Positions 60,086 to 64,000 of a DNA stretch of 64,000 bases are shown one piece after another. The stretch's first letter is position 1. Every line of letters begins with the position of its first letter. The position numbers and the translations under genes are program-made. The stretch is from Rhizophagus clarus (lineage: Eukaryota; Glomeromycota; Glomeromycetes; Glomerales; Glomeraceae): the NCBI GenBank assembly GCA_015698045.1, contig BLAL01000054.1, positions 620,001 to 684,000 of the forward strand, written 5' to 3'. The notes beneath the pieces were generated by a model that did no database searches, was not told the origin of the DNA, and saw only the letters and a list, made by a program, of their open reading frames with translations.

Positions 60086-61594
60086 TTATAACCCTTGTAA
60101 CAACATTTCTTGTTGTTTAAGACCGTGCTGGAAGTCGGCCAAAAGTTGTTGAGAATTGCGACGTGGAGTTTCAAGGACTAACGCGTAATGTTCAGCCAAG
60201 GATGATTGACCTTCTTGCGAAGAAAGTTCAAAAGAAGAATTATATACGTGATTATGATAAGCAGATTCGGTATTATCATAATCATGGAAAAATCCTCCTT
60301 GTTCTTCAGTGGGAGAAGTTGTAAAATGACCCATTGCCATTAAATCATAGTCAGTTGAGGTTGGTTGAGAATCTAAAAAAGAAGGGACGGTAGAGTTCGC
60401 TTTTAACATTGGAGCCTCATAAGAGTCAAGAACAAACCCATCATCAACGGGTAAGGAAGCGTTTATATCCAATTGACTTGAATATAAATTATTGAGATGT
60501 TCAACATCATTGAACATCGTTTGAGAAGTCAACTCATGAGACAACAATAAATTATTATGACCTTCATTATGAGCAGCTTCATATCTCAAAGCTGAAGAAG
60601 ACCTTCCGAATTGGCTACCGAATTGAAAGGTTGGTGGGGATAAAGAAGCAGGTGAACGAGCAAAAGGTGAAAGCAATGGGGTAGAAGCAGTGGAGTCACT
60701 TGTCCAAGAACTAACAGAATCTACAGAAGAGGCACGATAATGTCCGAAAAGAGCCTTTTTTTGTATATGAGATAAATAAATCTCCTCTTGTTCATCATTA
60801 CCTTCCAAACCTATTGGATGATGATAGATATGTTTTCCGTCATCACTATCGCCCAATATTTCAGAACCATAACCTGAATCAGCAAAAATAATTTTTGAAT
60901 CAGAATTTGATTTCTTATTATTATTACGGGCATTATTGGTTTTTGATGAAGTTTTTGTGCTGCCAGGAGTTTTCAAATTTTGCTTCTTCTTTTGTGGTTT
61001 AAATTTATAATCAGGGTATTTGAGTTTATGTTCAGCTTTTAATTGCTTAGCGCGTTCTCTCCATATTTCTTTTACATTTTCTGGTTCATTATTCCACATA
61101 TTTGCGGCAAGAACTGATACGACCTTATTATTCATACCAGGATTTTCTGATAAGAATTTTTCTTTTATATGTTCACGATATGCCATGAAACAATTTTTAG
61201 GACGTGGAATATAATTCTTATCAGCTTTACGTTTTCGATAAGCGGAGAGACGCGTGGTTGTGGTTGTATTTGTAATGGCTGAGGATGAAACTTTCGCGTC
61301 AGTGGAACTAGGAGTTTTACTCTTTGGGATATCCACTGGTTTAGTAGTAGAACTTGAAGTTGAGTCTAAAGGAGATTCAATGGATGATTCTGAACAAACG
61401 CTATCAGGATATGTTTGTTCTTCAACTTTTAAAGGAACTAAAACTACATCAAAACCCCTTGGCACGTGATAAACATTATAGTCATGGTCAGGAGAAGCAG
61501 AACTTGAAGATATGTCTGAAGGTGTGGAAGGTGAGGGCCACATAGAAACGGTTTCTTGTTTAAAGTATTCTTGGTCTGTAGTATTTGTGCTCAT
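60086..61594 (-). CDS. MATA-type HMG-box transcription factor
   Basis: A single exon of 502 residues. The HMG box lies at about residues 129-197: YIPRPKNCFMAYREHIKEKF, NNKVVSVLAANMWNNEPENV, then WRERAKQLKAEHKLKYPDYK. The pattern RPxNxFxxYR...NxxxSxxxxxxWxxE fits the MATA_HMG subgroup found in fungal mating-type and related regulators. A basic KRKADK stretch before the box and a Lys-rich run after it (FKPQKKKQN) are probable nuclear signals. The rest is Ser/Thr/Asn-rich and disordered. Rhizophagus species are known to carry many MATA-HMG genes, so this one need not be a mating-type gene. It converges with H1 and has more than 2 kb of gene-free DNA upstream. Confidence 0.9.
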   Translation of the reverse strand: MSTNTTDQEYFKQETVSMWPSPSTPSDISSSSASPDHDYNVYHVPRGFDVVLVPLKVEEQTYPDSVCSESSIESPLDSTSSSTTKPVDIPKSKTPSSTDAKVSSSAITNTTTTTRLSAYRKRKADKNYIPRPKNCFMAYREHIKEKFLSENPGMNNKVVSVLAANMWNNEPENVKEIWRERAKQLKAEHKLKYPDYKFKPQKKKQNLKTPGSTKTSSKTNNARNNNKKSNSDSKIIFADSGYGSEILGDSDDGKHIYHHPIGLEGNDEQEEIYLSHIQKKALFGHYRASSVDSVSSWTSDSTASTPLLSPFARSPASLSPPTFQFGSQFGRSSSALRYEAAHNEGHNNLLLSHELTSQTMFNDVEHLNNLYSSQLDINASLPVDDGFVLDSYEAPMLKANSTVPSFLDSQPTSTDYDLMAMGHFTTSPTEEQGGFFHDYDNTESAYHNHVYNSSFELSSQEGQSSLAEHYALVLETPRRNSQQLLADFQHGLKQQEMLLQGL

Positions 61595-62435
61595 TGTGTA
61601 TATTTTTTTGCTGAAAAAAGAAAGAGTTACAATAAATATTAGAAATATACCTTTTTTTTTCGCGATAGTTTAAAAACAATAATTTTTTCTTAAAATAAAA
61701 ACTTACTGTATATGTATGTGTTTCTTTTTACAAGCGGGAAGTTTATTTCTGGTATATTTCTTTGTTCTAATGATAACAAAAAAATATGTATATCTATATA
61801 TATGTAATATAAAATAAAAAATAAAATAAAAGAGAACCAAGTTTCTTTTTTGGAACGAATAAAGAAAAAAAAAAAATTTTTTTTTTTTTTTGTGTGCGCA
61901 AAAAAAAAGCAAGCTTTATAAAAGACGAAAAAAAAGGTATCGAAAAGTTTTATAATATTTTAACGTTGATTGCTCTCAGAGCAAAGAACGAATATATGTA
62001 TGAAATATATATATAAAGTCTATTAAAAGTGTTAAGTGATTGAAAAGGGTTTTTTTTTTATGGGTGAAGGAGAAAAAAGAAAAAAGAGAATGGGCAAGAA
62101 AAATAGTGGGGTAAATATATAATAAAATAGGGAGCAAAGAAAAGGGGATGGATGTTTGGTGGAGAGTGAGATGGTACGATATAAGATGGTGCGATGATTG
62201 GACCAAAACAAGTAGGTTACGGCAAGTGTGTGAAATTGGAATTAAGAAGTCGAATAAGGTTAAGTGTATTGTTAAATATACATAAATACATAATATAATA
62301 TATAATATAATTTTTATTTATTTATTTATTTATATTATTTTTTTGAGTTACCCACATTGAAATGTGTTAATAAAACTGAAATTGAATTATTGAAACAACA
62401 TATATATTCAAAGGGAACCTCTTATAATCATTTCA

Positions 62436-62478
<43 letters not shown>

Positions 62479-62722
62479 TGATGCACAAATATAAATATTT
62501 ATCTAAACATTTGTATATCTTGTTCGCAATAATCACTTCAAAAAAATTTACTCCCCCTCCCCACTCAACCCGCAGTTACGCAGCGGTTAATTTTTTACTT
62601 TCGCATACAGCTTTTTTAATTTTATAAACCTTATTAGGTATTATTATGTATGGATCTTTCTGACATTATCAAGTTTTGTCAATCAAAAATTTTAATAAAG
62701 TCAAACCAGTTTTATTAGTGTG

Positions 62723-62754
<32 letters not shown>

Positions 62755-64000
62755 TATATGTATGCATATATATAAAGGGGATAAAAATAGAGACTGACAG
62801 AGAGAGAGAATTTGCCCAGAGAAGTTGAGAAAGGGGGCGGCAATGAGATCATTTGTCATCTAAAAAAAAAAAGTATGGTATTTTTTTTTTGCTTACCAAA
62901 TAATTGTAAATTTTAACCGATAAGATTGTCGAGAAGCATCTAACGTAACCCAAAATGTAAATGTTAAGAATTTTTTTTTGTGGGATCCAAATTTGAAACT
63001 GAAAATAAGATCGTATGTATGCACATGATAATTGCTTAAATATAAATTTTCTAACAATTTAATTTATGCTAATTAACACTGCTTATCAGTATACATATAA
63101 AAAAAAAGTTGCTCAATTTTTGAATAATGGATAATCGTTCGATATTGGGAAAAAAGAATGAAAATCATTGATGAGAGGAATGATAATACCAAAACATGTG
63201 CCAAAAAATCAACACCAATCAATCTCATACAAACAAAACATTTGAACCCTTTTGAAAAAGCGAAAAAAATGAGGGGGAAAGAGAAGCGGGGGGGGGGGAA
63301 ATTAAAATTAAAATTAAAATTAAAATAAATAAAAAAAAAAAAAAAAAATTTTTAAGAAAAAAATTTCTCCACACACACCAGAAGAATCTATAAAGAACTT
63401 AATCCCTTATTTAGTTAACTAATTCAACTTTTAAAAAACCGTGATCTAAAATATTCAAAATTTTTTAGTACCATTTGTTTCACATATATAGTAATTTTAA
63501 CACAACATGCTTCCGGGAACTCGAGATTGAATGACGTTGCAATGGAATCACTCGGGATAACCGCGGGAAGTGCAAATGTACAATTGAATCATATATGGTA
63601 CACAGACATTAAATGTCTCAGACTTTTCGTGTCCGCATCAACAGGTACATACTCAGGTTGTATGTGTTGTCAATAATTGCACATGGGGTGAGAAACGAAT
63701 TATTGCGAAAATGGGAAAAAGTTATATTACCTTTAAGTGTCACTTTGTGCATTTACTTAATTGCATGCGTACGACATGAACCAGCAGTTAAATGAACAAT
63801 ATTGATAATATCGATAATTATCAGCTTGATTAACTGCAAAATGCAATAGAGTTAAAGAGGGCTTTTCTGTCCGAGCATAACACGAGCGTCACACGTTATC
63901 TCTGTTAATCTAAAAAATATTTTTTTTCTTTTTTTATACTTTTCGCTTAAATAAAGTTTAAATCGTCATTTCTCTGTATAAAATTTAGTATATCACGTAT
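61595..64000. other. Long upstream region of the HMG gene, simple repeats only
   Basis: 2.4 kb without a supported gene. It holds A/T homopolymers (including a T-run of about 39 at 62,438-62,476), a (TA)n/(TG)n run at about 62,719-62,765, an 11-G run at 63,288-63,298, and (ATTAAA)n right after it. The 60-codon frame at 63,613-63,795 was not called. This stretch probably includes the HMG gene's 5' leader and promoter. Confidence 0.5.
62438..62476 (+). repeat. T homopolymer, about 39 nt
   Basis: A long T-run on the plus strand. No LINE-like coding sequence or target duplication lies next to it, so it is listed as a simple repeat. Confidence 0.8.

Noticed and set aside
63288-63298. Telomere-like G-run
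   Set aside because: A single 11-G homopolymer without TTAGGG repeats.
63613-63795. 60-residue plus-strand frame near the right edge
   Set aside because: No recognised motif, no supporting neighbours; likely chance.

Overview
The window looks like nuclear DNA of an arbuscular mycorrhizal fungus, Rhizophagus or a close relative in the Glomeromycotina. This is inferred from very AT-rich intergenic DNA, compact genes with many short GT-AG introns, a B12-dependent methylmalonyl-CoA mutase (unusual in fungi), a MATA-type HMG protein, and LINE, Tigger/pogo, piggyBac and hAT-like relics. No database search was possible, so the species is not proven.

Layout. 1-12.6 kb is a nest of mobile elements. 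A LINE fragment is cut by the left edge. A 50-bp satellite follows, interrupted by a hAT-like MITE. Then comes a decayed Tigger/pogo transposase split by a 7.7-kb LINE and by a second hAT-like MITE. 14.2-17.7 kb holds a small membrane ORF and a divergent host pair, eIF3d and a SNAPIN-like BLOC-1/BORC subunit. 19.8-24.2 kb holds a 1,421-residue protein with three C-terminal ASH/MSP-like domains. 24.2-30.1 kb has no gene and carries several tandem arrays. 30.3-38.0 kb holds two DNA transposons: one of unassigned family with TGTACA clusters at its ends, and one piggyBac.

39.3-52.6 kb is the metabolic core. It runs: 2-oxoglutarate dehydrogenase E1 (minus), an Apq12-like membrane protein (plus), methylmalonyl-CoA mutase (minus), an OTUD3-type deubiquitinase (plus), and a second, inverted and frameshifted copy of the dehydrogenase gene (plus). 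Both metabolic enzymes make mitochondrial succinyl-CoA. The two dehydrogenase copies have diverged over most of their length, but share an almost identical block spanning an intron, which suggests gene conversion.

53.7-61.6 kb holds a Ras GTPase, a linker histone H1 and a single-exon MATA-type HMG protein, separated by 1-2.5 kb of low-complexity DNA. The last 2.4 kb shows no gene.

Exon joins were read by eye from splice signals. For the complete genes the summed exon length is an exact multiple of three: eIF3d 573 aa, dehydrogenase 1,040 aa, mutase 739 aa, OTUD3 439 aa, Ras 207 aa, H1 178 aa.
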